Positions 1-8,789 of a DNA stretch of 64,000 nt are shown in pieces; position 1 is the stretch's first letter, and each line of letters opens with the position of its first letter. A program made the translations under genes and the position numbers. This DNA is from an uncultured Paraprevotella sp. (lineage in GTDB: Bacteria; Bacteroidota; Bacteroidia; Bacteroidales; Bacteroidaceae), in the NCBI GenBank assembly GCA_944320765.1, contig CALUIS010000003.1:1-64000 (forward strand), written 5' to 3'. Under the pieces are notes generated by a model. It was not told where the DNA came from and did no database searches. It saw nothing but the letters and a program-made list of their open reading frames with translations.

Positions 1-191
1 ATCCTTTTCCATAAGGCAAAGGTCGGAATTATTAGGGATTTTGGAAAATAAATCCCCACTGAATTTCTACTGCCCCCCCGTATGGCCTGTCCCATCGGGT
101 CACGCCCGCTGTCCAACACTTTCTTCTCCATTTTTCATCGGTTTGAGGTGCAAAGATACGACAAATCCCTCCATCCCCGCGTTTTTATGCT

Positions 192-199
192 TAACTTTG
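192..199 (+). promoter_or_regulatory. Promoter -7 box for the HMA-AraC gene
   Basis: TAACTTTG matches the Bacteroidetes -7 consensus TAnnTTTG and lies 18 bases before the chosen start codon at 218. No clear -33 TTTG was found. Confidence 0.7.
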
Positions 200-217
200 C
201 AAAAGAGAAAGAAGCCA

Positions 218-790
218 ATGGATACCGACCGTAATCTTTATATCAAGAACATGGTGTGCGACCGCTGCGTCATGGCCGTGAAGCAAGTGTTGGAACGGGC
301 AGGCCTGACACCCGTCTCCGTTGCACTCGGACGGGCCGAACTGCAGGAAGCACCGACCGAAACGCAACGTAAGGAAATAAGGAATGCGCTCGAAGCCTTG
401 GGATTTGAACTGATAGACGACCCGCGCACCCGCATCGTGGAACAAGTCAAGAGCCTCATCATCGAATGGGTACACCGTTCCGACCGCCGACCGCACGTCA
501 ATCTCTCACAATACCTGGCCTCCGGGTGCCGCCACGACTACAGCACGCTGAGCAAGCTGTTCTCCGAAACGCAAGGCACCACCATCGAAAAATACTGTAT
601 CGCACAAAAAATCGAACGCGCCAAGGAACTGCTGGACTACAACGAGCTTTCCCTTGGCGAGATAGCCGACCGTCTGGACTACTCCAGCACCGCCCACCTC
701 AGCGCACAGTTCAAAGCCCTCACCGGACTTACGCCCCGGCAGTACAAACAACAGAAAAGCCTGCCGCGCATCCCGCTGGACAAAATTTGA
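218..790 (+). CDS. AraC-family regulator with N-terminal HMA-like metal-binding domain
   Basis: The 190-residue protein has an N-terminal domain of about 65 residues resembling a heavy-metal-associated fold, with the pair C14-x-x-C17 in the sequence NMVCDRC. The C-terminal half is an AraC/XylS helix-turn-helix domain, seen in IERAKELLDYNELSLGEIAD and the closing LTGLTPRQYKQ. The reading frame stays open upstream to 41, but the TAACTTTG box at 192-199 puts transcription start inside that stretch, so ATG 218 is chosen. A copper ATPase with HMA domains lies 1 kb downstream on the same strand, so this is probably a metal-sensing activator, with copper the likeliest ligand (inference). It is short for AraC proteins because it lacks a cupin or periplasmic sensor domain. 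Confidence 0.85.
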   Translation: MDTDRNLYIKNMVCDRCVMAVKQVLERAGLTPVSVALGRAELQEAPTETQRKEIRNALEALGFELIDDPRTRIVEQVKSLIIEWVHRSDRRPHVNLSQYLASGCRHDYSTLSKLFSETQGTTIEKYCIAQKIERAKELLDYNELSLGEIADRLDYSSTAHLSAQFKALTGLTPRQYKQQKSLPRIPLDKI

Positions 791-807
791 AGGACACGCC
801 CGTTGTT

Positions 808-1512
808 CTAATACACAATCATGCGCTTGCCCTTCTCCACCACAATCGTGACCGAGTCAAAGACTACCGTATCCGGCCCTATAATCGTATCCGAAGGCAC
901 AGCATCCTTCATTATATCCTCTATCAGTACGGGGGAGGCAGGAGCAGGAGGAAAAGGAGCCGGCCTCCGCTCGCGGCTTGCCACCCCATAAGCCACATTG
1001 AGCCTCAGCACCTCCCGGACAAGTTCCGGCGGATAGGAAAGCGACAGCTTCGATACGGCTTCCCGGACACCCTCGCGCACAGCCTGCTCCACGGCCTGCA
1101 AATCGGCCTCCGTTGTCCCACCCGCACCGGGCATAAGGCTACCGTCGTCATAAAGAATCCGCACCGTGAACGGCCCGACCATCTCATGCGCCTTCTGCAA
1201 CTCGTCAAAATTTTCCGTCAACGAATCGCACATGGCGTTCCGCAACATCGTGTCCGGAGACACGAAATCATCATTGAACAAAACATTGCCTGCCGCATTG
1301 ATGCGCACTTTATACACATTCGGCCCGTCCGCCACGTCCACATACGCCCGCCCGGCCTTCTTGGTGGTATCCACCGGGACACCACGCCGAACGTTCTCAA
1401 CATAAGGCATCTCCGCCAGCGTACGGGCAAAAAGCCCGGAAATCCCGCCCATCAGCGGCACCATCCACAACAGCCCCCGAAGCCATCCACGTGCATTTCC
1501 TCTTTCCTTCAT
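808..1512 (-). CDS. Hypothetical membrane-anchored or exported protein
   Basis: The 234-residue protein was not recognised. A hydrophobic stretch near residues 9-28 (GLLWMVPLMGGISGLFAR) looks like a signal peptide or membrane anchor. The rest is soluble and alternates charged and hydrophobic residues, with a proline-rich stretch (RRPAPFPPAPASP) before the C-terminus. Start codons exist at 1518 and 1512; 1512 is preferred because the AAAAGG motif then sits about eight bases upstream. The gene converges on the HMA-AraC gene with a 17-base gap and points away from copA, so a copper role is not implied beyond proximity. Confidence 0.55.
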   Translation of the reverse strand: MKERGNARGWLRGLLWMVPLMGGISGLFARTLAEMPYVENVRRGVPVDTTKKAGRAYVDVADGPNVYKVRINAAGNVLFNDDFVSPDTMLRNAMCDSLTENFDELQKAHEMVGPFTVRILYDDGSLMPGAGGTTEADLQAVEQAVREGVREAVSKLSLSYPPELVREVLRLNVAYGVASRERRPAPFPPAPASPVLIEDIMKDAVPSDTIIGPDTVVFDSVTIVVEKGKRMIVY

Positions 1513-1712
1513 AAGCATTACCTTTTAGAAACTATCAGATTTCGAGACAAAGCTAAAACAAAAAGAGCATACGCCGAAAGTTTTCTACTAATAAATTAAC
1601 AGCATCGGGCGCATTCTATACGGAACACCCTGCGGCGGCTCATGGATGGCTGGTGAGAAGAAAGATATAAAAACCAACCATAATTCTATAAGAAAATCCG
1701 GCGGGGAAAGCG

Positions 1713-1720
1713 TAACTTTG
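1713..1720 (+). promoter_or_regulatory. Promoter -7 box for copA
   Basis: TAACTTTG fits TAnnTTTG exactly and lies 26 bases before the copA start. The 228 bases between 1519 and 1746 hold no gene. This promoter region is the natural target for the nearby HMA-AraC regulator (inference). Confidence 0.75.
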
Positions 1721-1746
1721 CAGCGGAAAAAGAAGAAAGGAAAGCA

Positions 1747-4218
1747 ATGGCTACGGAAAAGAAACGGATGGAGAAACGGACTTTCCCCGTATTGGACATG
1801 AGTTGCGCCGCCTGCGCCGTGCGGGTGGACAAGACGCTCAACCGACAGCCGGGCGTCTGCTCGGCCACGGTAAACTATGCTGCAGCCACCGCCACCGTGG
1901 AATACGACCCGGCGGTGTGCTCGCCCGAGAAGTTGCAGGCCGCATTGCAGGAATCAGGATACGGTTTGGTCATCGAAGGCAACCGCCGACAGATGGAAAA
2001 CCGCGCGGAACAGGCGCACGACGAGAAATACCATCGTCTGAAGCGTCACTGCATCGGGGCCATCACACTGGCCCTGCCCGTGGCCGTCATCGGGATGGGC
2101 TTCATGGACTGGGCCTACGCGGGATGGGTGTCCTGGCTGTTGGCCACGCCGGTGGTGTTCTGGTTCGGCCGAGATTTCCACGCCAACGCCTGGCGGCAAC
2201 TGCGCCACGGGGCGGCCAACATGGACACACTGGTGTCCAACAGCACGCTCGTGGCCTACCTGTTCAGCGTCTTCAACCTCTTTTTCCCGGAATTCTGGAC
2301 GCGGCGCGGCGTGGAACCCCATGTCTATTTCGAAGCGGCCAGCGTCATCATCGCCTTCATCCTGCTGGGAAGGCTGCTGGAAGAGCGGGCCAAGGGCCAC
2401 ACCTCGACCGCCATCCGCAAGCTCATGGGCCTGCAGCCACGGACGGCCACCGTCATCACCGGAGAAGACGGCCGGACTGCTGAAATCCCCATAGAAAACA
2501 TTCGGAAAGGCCAAACCGTGGTGGCCAAGCCCGGCGAACGCATCGCCGTGGACGGCACGGTCGTCTCCGGCAGTTCCTACATTGACGAAAGCATGTTGAG
2601 CGGCGAACCCGTCCCCGTGGCCAAACGGGAAGGGGCGCACGTCTTCGCCGGCACCATCAACCAGCGCGGCATCCTGCGTTTCCGAGCCGAAAAGGTGGGG
2701 GCGGACACCACCCTGGCCCGCATCATCCGCCTCGTGCAGGACGCGCAAGGCAGCAAAGCCCCCGTGCAACGGCTCGTAGACAAGATAGCGGCCATCTTCG
2801 TGCCGGTCATCATGGGCATCGCCCTCGTAGCCTTCGCCTGCTGGTGGGCCTTCGCGCCGGAGAACGGCTTCACCCACGGCCTGCTGGCCCTCGTCACGGT
2901 ACTCATCATCGCCTGCCCCTGCGCCCTCGGGCTGGCCACGCCTACCGCCATCATGGTGGGCATCGGCAAAGGGGCGGAACTGGGCATTCTCATCAAGGAC
3001 GCGGAAAGCCTGGAGGCGGCCCGACGGACGGACACCCTCGTGGTGGACAAGACGGGTACGCTGACGGAAGGCCGGCCCGTGGTGACGGAAATGGCATGGG
3101 CGGAGGACGCGCCCGCCGAAGCCGCCGACGTGTTCTTCAGCCTGGAAAAGGCGTCCGAGCATCCGCTGGCCGAAGCCGTCGTCCGCCACCTGCAAGGCCG
3201 CCCGCTCCCCATCACCGATTTTGAAAGCCTGACAGGAAAGGGGGCGCAATGCCGCTATAATAATAAGGTATATTACGCGGGCAACCGCAAACTGGCGGAA
3301 GAACGCCATATCGCCTTAGAACACGGAATGGAAGCCGCCGCCCGGCGGATGGCCGAAGCCGGGCAGACCGTCGTGTTCTTCGCCGACGAAAAACGGGTGC
3401 TGGCCGTGGCCGCCATCACCGACCGCGTGAAGGAGACCTCGCGCCAGGCCGTGAAGGAATTGCAGGACATGGGCATCGAGGTGTACATGCTCACGGGCGA
3501 CAACGCCGCCACCGCCGCGCGCATCGCCGCCGAGACGGGCATCCGCCACTACCGCGCCGAGATGTCGCCAAGTGACAAGGCCGACTTCATCGCATCCTTG
3601 CAACGCGAAGGCCGCAAAGTGGCCATGGCCGGCGACGGCATCAACGACAGTGCGGCCCTGGCACGCGCCGACCTCAGCATCGCCATGGGACGGGGCAGCG
3701 ACATCGCCATGGACGTGGCCCAGATGACCCTCATCTCGTCGGACCTCCGCAAGATTCCGGAAGCCATCCGGCTCTCCGCCCGCACGGTGCGCACCATCCG
3801 CCAGAACCTGTTCTGGGCGTTCATCTACAACACCATCGGCGTGCCGGTGGCCGCCGGGGCCCTCTACCCCCTCTGCGGATTCCTGCTCAACCCGATGATC
3901 GCGGGGGCGGCAATGGCCCTGAGCAGCGTGAGCGTGGTGACGAACAGCCTGCGCCTGAGAAACGTCCGGATGCAAAAAGAAGAACAACCCATTTCAAAAA
4001 ACCAAACCGATATGAAAAAGGAATATAAAGTGGAAGGCATGATGTGCAACCATTGCCGCATGCACGTGGAGAAAGCATTGAACGGCATCGAGGGCGTACA
4101 CGCCACCGTGACGCTCGACCCGCCCGCCGCCGTCATCGAATTCGACGGGGAAGCGAAGCCCGTGGAGGAACTGCAGGCCGTCCTGACCGAGGAAGGCTAC
4201 AAAATCACGGAAGCATAA
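1747..4218 (+). CDS. copA: Copper-exporting P1B-type ATPase with C-terminal CopZ-like domain
   Basis: This 823-residue inner-membrane ATPase would export Cu(I) or Ag(I). An N-terminal HMA domain carries C20-x-x-C23 (MSCAAC). The actuator motif region (SGEPVPV), the CPC ion-binding motif at 390-392, the phosphorylated aspartate D434 in DKTGTLTEG, HPLAEA, TGDN and GDGINDSAAL follow in the usual order. After the last membrane segments, a linker leads to a second complete HMA domain from about residue 756 with C767-N-H-C770. That domain starts at an in-frame methionine (ATG at 4012), and its 68 residues equal a free CopZ chaperone. It is followed after 19 bases by the EFR1-like gene, probably in one operon. 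Confidence 0.95.
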   Translation: MATEKKRMEKRTFPVLDMSCAACAVRVDKTLNRQPGVCSATVNYAAATATVEYDPAVCSPEKLQAALQESGYGLVIEGNRRQMENRAEQAHDEKYHRLKRHCIGAITLALPVAVIGMGFMDWAYAGWVSWLLATPVVFWFGRDFHANAWRQLRHGAANMDTLVSNSTLVAYLFSVFNLFFPEFWTRRGVEPHVYFEAASVIIAFILLGRLLEERAKGHTSTAIRKLMGLQPRTATVITGEDGRTAEIPIENIRKGQTVVAKPGERIAVDGTVVSGSSYIDESMLSGEPVPVAKREGAHVFAGTINQRGILRFRAEKVGADTTLARIIRLVQDAQGSKAPVQRLVDKIAAIFVPVIMGIALVAFACWWAFAPENGFTHGLLALVTVLIIACPCALGLATPTAIMVGIGKGAELGILIKDAESLEAARRTDTLVVDKTGTLTEGRPVVTEMAWAEDAPAEAADVFFSLEKASEHPLAEAVVRHLQGRPLPITDFESLTGKGAQCRYNNKVYYAGNRKLAEERHIALEHGMEAAARRMAEAGQTVVFFADEKRVLAVAAITDRVKETSRQAVKELQDMGIEVYMLTGDNAATAARIAAETGIRHYRAEMSPSDKADFIASLQREGRKVAMAGDGINDSAALARADLSIAMGRGSDIAMDVAQMTLISSDLRKIPEAIRLSARTVRTIRQNLFWAFIYNTIGVPVAAGALYPLCGFLLNPMIAGAAMALSSVSVVTNSLRLRNVRMQKEEQPISKNQTDMKKEYKVEGMMCNHCRMHVEKALNGIEGVHATVTLDPPAAVIEFDGEAKPVEELQAVLTEEGYKITEA

Positions 4219-4237
4219 AAGGGAAGGAGGCATCAGC

Positions 4238-5080
4238 ATGAAACTGGACCAGCTTTGCGTGGCCTACTATTCGCCCACGCACACTTCCCGCGCCGTGGCC
4301 CGCGCCGTGGGCGACGGCTTCGGCATTGCCCGGAGAACGGAAATTGACCTGACCACCGACCGGAGCGACACCCCCCTCGCGGTGAAGGACAGCATCTGCA
4401 TCGTGGCCGCACCGGTCTACGGCGGTCTCATCGCCCCCGTGGCCGCACGCCGCATCGCCCGCCTGCGGGCGGAGAACAGCGTGGCCGTACCCGTCGTGGT
4501 CTACGGCAACCGGGACTACGAGGATGCCCTCGTGCAGCTGCGCGACCTGCTGCACGGCCAGGGCTTCACCGTGCTCTGCGGCGCGGCCTTCGTCGGCGAA
4601 CACAGCTACAGCCGTCCGGGCATGCCCATCGCCGAAGGCCGTCCGGACGCACAGGACCTGCGCGAGGCCGAAGCCTTCGGACGGCAGGCCTTTGCCAGCC
4701 TGTTGCGGCAATTGAACATCGCGGAAACGCCCGACCCGGCAGCCCGCGACTTCGCCCTGGCGTACGACGCGCCTTTGGAACATCTCGTCGCCACGCCGCC
4801 GATGAAGGGGAACGTGCCTTACAAGACGCTCGGCCCCGCAACCCCGCAGGCCCCCGTGGTGGGCGACCTGTGCTACGGCTGCGGCGAGTGCGTGGACCTC
4901 TGCCCCACCGGCGCCATCAGCCTGCACGACGGCCGTTCCACGACCGACGTCGCGCTCTGCACCAAGTGCTGCGCCTGCGTCAAATTCTGCCCCGTGGGCG
5001 CCCGCACGTTCGACACGCCCTACACGGCCATGCTGCACGAGCGGTGCAGCGCGCGCCGCGAGCCGGAAACCTTCCTCTGA
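4238..5080 (+). CDS. EFR1-family flavodoxin-ferredoxin fusion protein
   Basis: The 280-residue protein combines an N-terminal flavodoxin-like fold (YYSPTHTSRAVARAV resembles an FMN phosphate loop, then APVYGG) with a C-terminal bacterial ferredoxin. Two [4Fe-4S] signatures of the C-x2-C-x2-C-x3-C type begin near residue 212 (CYGCGECVDLCP) and 241 (CTKCCACVKFCP). Proteins of this family are electron carriers of unknown partner. It lies 19 bases after copA, so co-transcription is likely. A role in keeping copper reduced or repairing metal-damaged clusters would fit the context but is inference. Confidence 0.85.
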   Translation: MKLDQLCVAYYSPTHTSRAVARAVGDGFGIARRTEIDLTTDRSDTPLAVKDSICIVAAPVYGGLIAPVAARRIARLRAENSVAVPVVVYGNRDYEDALVQLRDLLHGQGFTVLCGAAFVGEHSYSRPGMPIAEGRPDAQDLREAEAFGRQAFASLLRQLNIAETPDPAARDFALAYDAPLEHLVATPPMKGNVPYKTLGPATPQAPVVGDLCYGCGECVDLCPTGAISLHDGRSTTDVALCTKCCACVKFCPVGARTFDTPYTAMLHERCSARREPETFL

Positions 5081-5764
5081 AGCCCCTCCGCTATCATTTT
5101 GTCAAAATGTCAATCCCGCCTTGCGAGAATCGCGTATTCGCACGCAAGGCGGGATCGCGTTTCCTCCACGCGATTCTCGCGCATCCGCCCTTTGACAAAT
5201 CGTCACGCCGGCCCGCCGTCCGGCTTCCAAAAGGAAAGCCGCCCCCCGCTCCCATGCGCACGACTGCGGGCGCCGCGTCAGCCCGTCCCCCGGAACGGCT
5301 ACAATCCGTCACTCCTCCCCCGCCCGCCCGGAGCCTTCAGATAAATCCGGAAAGCCCCTTACAGCCACGCCTTCCACCGCTTTGCGGCAAGAAATTTCCG
5401 TCTTTCTAACCAGAAATTTTCGTCTTTGCGGAAAGAAATCCGCGCCATTGCGGCAAAAAACGCACGCCCTGCCGCACGGATTTTCACATTTCGGCGGGAG
5501 AAATGCTCCTATATGGCAGAAAACGCCATGCGGCTTTAACATTTCCGTTCCATTTCGTCCCTTCCAAACGGATGCCGGACAACGGAAAAACCGTCTTCCA
5601 GCGACACTCTGCTTCATTTCAGCGAAAAACCATATCAATCTGTCAAACCGCCCCACGCCGCAGCCCTCCGTCCCTTCCGCCACCTCGCCCCCTCATTCCT
5701 GCCACAAAAGAGCCGCCCGGCACGTTTTTTCTTCCATTCCGTTTGCGTTACCAATGTTTTTGTT
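5081..5764. repeat. Long intergenic repeat, copy A
   Basis: This 684-base gene-free stretch is copy A of a dispersed element also found at 26.9 kb and 61.3 kb in the same orientation. Its left part has nested inverted repeats: TTTGTCAAA (5098-5106) with TTTGACAAA (5191-5199), GCGAGAATCGCG (5123-5134) with CGCGATTCTCGC (5169-5180), and a perfect 13-bp pair (5113-5125 with 5143-5155). The 13-bp and 12-bp stems share bases, so they cannot form together. The right part has the TTTGCGGCAAGAAA block at 5381, a degenerate copy near 5433, and a TTTAACATTT-containing block near 5536. No credible protein is encoded. Confidence 0.7.
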
Positions 5765-5772
5765 TAATTTTG
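5765..5772 (+). promoter_or_regulatory. Promoter -7 box for the PTS IIC-like gene
   Basis: TAATTTTG matches TAnnTTTG and sits 46 bases before the start codon at 5819, just after the end of long repeat copy A. Confidence 0.65.
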
Positions 5773-5818
5773 CCCAACCTAATCATTTATGAATTAATAC
5801 CAGGAAAAAGCGGTATAT

Positions 5819-7198
5819 ATGGAAGCAGTATTCGGTTACATCATCGGCCTCGGCGCCGCAGTCATGATGCCCATCATCTTCACCATCTTGGGCGTTTGTA
5901 TCAAAATCAAGTTCGGGAAAGCCCTTCAGAGCGGCCTCTACGTGGGTGTCGGTTTCGTGGGCTTGTCCGTCATCACGGCTTTGCTGACCACCAGCCTCAG
6001 CCCCTCGCTGTCCAAGGTGGTGGAAATCTACGGCCTCAACCTCGAAGTGTTCGACATGGGGTGGCCCGCCGCGGCCGCCGTGGCCTACAACACCTCGGTG
6101 GGCGCGTTCATCATCCCCGTCTGTCTGGGCGTAAACATTCTCATGTTGCTCACCAAAACGACCAAGACGGTCAACATCGACCTTTGGAACTACTGGCACT
6201 TCGCCTTCATCGGCGCGATGGTCTACTACACGATGGACAGCATCGCCTGGGGCTTCTTCGCCGCCATCATCTGCTACATCCTGACGCTGATAGCTGCCGA
6301 CTACACGGCTCCCAAGTTCCAGAAGTTCTACGACAAGATGGACGGCATCTCCATCCCGCAGCCGTTCTGCCAGGGCTTCATGCCGTTCGCCATCCTCATC
6401 AACAAGGGCCTCGACCTGATTCCGGGCTTCAACAAGCTCTATATTGACGCGGAGGGCATGAAGAAGAAGTTCGGCATCCTGGGCGAGCCGCTCTTCCTCG
6501 GCGTGCTGGTAGGCTGCGGCATCGGCGCGTTGGCCTGCAAGAACGGGCAGGAGCTGGTGGACGGCATTCCGGGCATCCTCGGGCTGGGCATCAAGATGGG
6601 CGCCGTCATGGAGCTGATCCCGCGCATCACGGGACTGTTCATCGAAGGCTTGCGCCCCATCTCGGAAGCCACGCAGAAGATGATCGCCCGCAAGTTCGGC
6701 GAAAACGCCGGCCTGCACATCGGCATGAGCCCGGCCTTGGTCATCGGCCACCCCACGACACTCGTGGTGTCGCTCCTGCTCATCCCCGTCACGTTGTTCC
6801 TGGCCGTCATCCTGCCGGGCAACCAGTTCCTGCCGCTGGCCTCGCTGGCGGGCATGTTCTACGTGTTCCCCATCATCCTGCCCATCACGAACGGCAATGT
6901 GGTGAAGACGTTCATCATCGGCCTCGTCATGATGACCATCGGATTGTATTTTGTCACCAACCTGGCCCCCTACTTCACCAGTGCGGCGCATGACGTGTAC
7001 AACCTGACGAAAGACACGGCAGTGGCCATCCCGGCCGGCTTCGAGGGCGGCGCGCTCGACTTCGCCTCCAGCCCGCTGGCATGGGTCATCTTCCACCTGA
7101 CCTACACGGTGAAATACGCCGGCCCGGCCATTCTGGTGGCCTGCACGCTCGCCTTGGCCATCCTCAACCGCCGCGCCATCATCCGCAAGAAATACTAA
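5819..7198 (+). CDS. Galactitol-type PTS IIC-like permease, orphan
   Basis: The 459-residue protein is a polytopic membrane protein with about ten or more hydrophobic segments and resembles the galactitol (GatC/SgaT-type) EIIC family. Family-like stretches are [20 protein letters not shown] and [20 protein letters not shown]. No IIA, IIB, HPr or Enzyme I gene lies in the window, and Bacteroidales generally lack a working sugar PTS. It may therefore move its substrate without phosphorylation. The next gene, 31 bases downstream, is kduI, so a ketodeoxyuronate or related uronate is a plausible substrate (inference). Confidence 0.85.
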   Translation: MEAVFGYIIGLGAAVMMPIIFTILGVCIKIKFGKALQSGLYVGVGFVGLSVITALLTTSLSPSLSKVVEIYGLNLEVFDMGWPAAAAVAYNTSVGAFIIPVCLGVNILMLLTKTTKTVNIDLWNYWHFAFIGAMVYYTMDSIAWGFFAAIICYILTLIAADYTAPKFQKFYDKMDGISIPQPFCQGFMPFAILINKGLDLIPGFNKLYIDAEGMKKKFGILGEPLFLGVLVGCGIGALACKNGQELVDGIPGILGLGIKMGAVMELIPRITGLFIEGLRPISEATQKMIARKFGENAGLHIGMSPALVIGHPTTLVVSLLLIPVTLFLAVILPGNQFLPLASLAGMFYVFPIILPITNGNVVKTFIIGLVMMTIGLYFVTNLAPYFTSAAHDVYNLTKDTAVAIPAGFEGGALDFASSPLAWVIFHLTYTVKYAGPAILVACTLALAILNRRAIIRKKY

Positions 7199-7229
7199 GA
7201 ACAAATTCATCCATAAAAAACAAAAAGAC

Positions 7230-8186
7230 ATGAAAAGATTTGCATTGGCCCTTTGCCTCGGCCTTGGTGCCTTCGCGGCAAACGCCCAGATGAACTACAA
7301 AGTACAGACGGCCTGCCACCCGCAGGACGTGAAGCATTACGACACGGAACGCCTGCGCAGCGCCTTCATGATGGACAAGGTCATGGCACCGGACGAAATC
7401 AACCTCACCTACACGCTCTACGACCGCCTGATCTTCGGCGGCGTGATGCCGGTGAACAAAGTGCTGAAACTGGAGACCTTCCACGAACTCGGCCCGGAAA
7501 TCACCTACTTTCTGGAACGCCGCGAGCTGGGCGTCATCAACATCGGCGGTGACGGCGTGGTGACCGTGGACGGCAAGGAATATGAGATGAAGTACAAGGA
7601 GGCCCTCTACGTGGGCTGCGGCAACAAGGAAGTGACCTTCAAGAGCAACGACCCGGCCAAACCCGCCAAGTTCTACATCAACTCGGCCCCGGCCTACAAG
7701 CACTTCGTCACCCAGCTCATCACCACGGACGTGAAGGCGCAGAAGGCCAACCCCAAGAAATACGCCCTGGCCATCTCCGACCACTACGGCAAGATGGAAG
7801 AGAGCAATGACCGCGTGGTCAACCAGCTCATCGTGAAGGACATCCTGGAAAGAGTGGAAGGCGGCGGCACGAACCAGCTGCAGATGGGCCTGACCGAACT
7901 GGCCCCGGGCAGCGTGTGGAACACCATGCCGGCCCACACGCACACCCGCCGCATGGAAGCCTACTTCTACTTCAACGTGAGCGAAGGCAACGCCATCTGC
8001 CACCTGATGGGCGAGCCGCAAGAAGAACGCCTCGTATGGCTGCACAACGAACAGGCCATCGCCTCGCCCGAGTGGAGCATCCACGCCGCCGCCGGCACCA
8101 CCAACTACAGCTTCATCTGGGGCATGGCCGGCGAAAACCTGAAGTACAGCGACAAAGACGAGATCAAGTATCTGGACATGAAATAA
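7230..8186 (+). CDS. kduI: 5-dehydro-4-deoxy-D-glucuronate isomerase with a signal peptide
   Basis: KduI converts 5-keto-4-deoxyuronate (from pectin or glycosaminoglycan lyase products) to 2,5-diketo-3-deoxygluconate. The four zinc ligands are visible as H236, H238, E243 (in [10 protein letters not shown]) and H285 (WSIHAA); their spacing of 0, 2, 7 and 49 residues equals H196, H198, E203, H245 of E. coli KduI. The protein is 318 residues against about 278 for E. coli. Residues 1-20 form a typical Sec signal peptide ending in ANAQ, directly followed by the family's usual beginning ([14 protein letters not shown]). The start at 7230 follows an A-rich leader; the internal ATG at 7290 has no ribosome-site-like sequence. 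It probably forms an operon with the IIC-like permease. Confidence 0.93.
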   Translation: MKRFALALCLGLGAFAANAQMNYKVQTACHPQDVKHYDTERLRSAFMMDKVMAPDEINLTYTLYDRLIFGGVMPVNKVLKLETFHELGPEITYFLERRELGVINIGGDGVVTVDGKEYEMKYKEALYVGCGNKEVTFKSNDPAKPAKFYINSAPAYKHFVTQLITTDVKAQKANPKKYALAISDHYGKMEESNDRVVNQLIVKDILERVEGGGTNQLQMGLTELAPGSVWNTMPAHTHTRRMEAYFYFNVSEGNAICHLMGEPQEERLVWLHNEQAIASPEWSIHAAAGTTNYSFIWGMAGENLKYSDKDEIKYLDMK

Positions 8187-8191
8187 CAGCC

Positions 8192-8228
8192 AACGGAGGC
8201 GCGAAAGAACGCGCCTCCGTTTTGTTTT
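8192..8228 (+). terminator. Rho-independent terminator after kduI
   Basis: A perfect 12-bp stem (8192-8203 with 8210-8221, loop AAAGAA) is followed by a T-rich tract. It begins five bases after the kduI stop codon and closes the IIC-kduI unit. Confidence 0.9.
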
Positions 8229-8337
8229 ACACACTTTAACACGCAACCCCGCCTTTTTCCCAAATCTTTCCCATTTTAAGAACGAACTTTGCATCAAGAA
8301 CAACAAACAATGTCTCACTCTTAAAAAAGAAACGATT

Positions 8338-8778
8338 ATGAAAAAGTTATTAGTTGCCCTGTTAAGCGTGTTTACGATGCAAGCGGCCCATGCCGACAAC
8401 GACAAGCCCGTCACGGTGGCCCAGCTGCCGGCCAAGGCCCAGACGTTCCTCAAGCAAAACTTCCCGAACGAGCAAGTGGCGTTCGCCAAGATGGAGAAGG
8501 AGTTCCTCGACACCAGCTATGACGTGACCTTCATCAACGGCGACGAGGTGGAGTTTGACAAGAACGGCGAATGGACCGACGTGAAGTGCAAGCGCAGCGG
8601 CGTACCCGCCAAGGCCGTTCCGGCTCAAATCGCAAAATTCGTGAACGAGAACCATGCCGGCACCAAGATTCTCACGCTGGAACGCGACCGCTTCAGCTAT
8701 GAAGTGAAACTGTCCAACTTCTGGGAAATCAAGTTCGACAAGCAGTTCAACGTCATCGACATGGACTTGGACGACTGA
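8338..8778 (+). CDS. Secreted PepSY-like (DUF2874) protein
   Basis: The 146-residue protein has a signal peptide of about 19 residues ending in AHA and two tandem repeats of a PepSY-like fold. Each repeat reads roughly as LPAKAQTFLKQNFP...VTFINGDEVEFDKNGEW and PAQIAKFVNENHAG...YEVKLSNFWEIKFDKQFNVI. This DUF2874 family is common in Bacteroidetes; its function is unknown, with periplasmic inhibition or ligand binding suggested from PepSY relatives. It stands alone between the kduI terminator and a hairpin repeat. Confidence 0.85.
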   Translation: MKKLLVALLSVFTMQAAHADNDKPVTVAQLPAKAQTFLKQNFPNEQVAFAKMEKEFLDTSYDVTFINGDEVEFDKNGEWTDVKCKRSGVPAKAVPAQIAKFVNENHAGTKILTLERDRFSYEVKLSNFWEIKFDKQFNVIDMDLDD

Positions 8779-8789
8779 GGTTTGAACAA

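Noticed and set aside
1954..3309. Minus-strand frame of 451 codons opposite copA
   Set aside because: Shadow of the copA frame; low-complexity composition and no promoter.
5503..6447. A plus-strand frame of 314 codons across the start of the PTS IIC-like gene
   Set aside because: Most of it is the wrong frame of the IIC gene; the real frame has membrane-segment structure and the promoter.
5783..7231. Minus-strand frame of 482 codons opposite the IIC gene
   Set aside because: It is the reverse-strand shadow of a high-GC gene, full of Glu/Asp/Gln/His runs, without family features.
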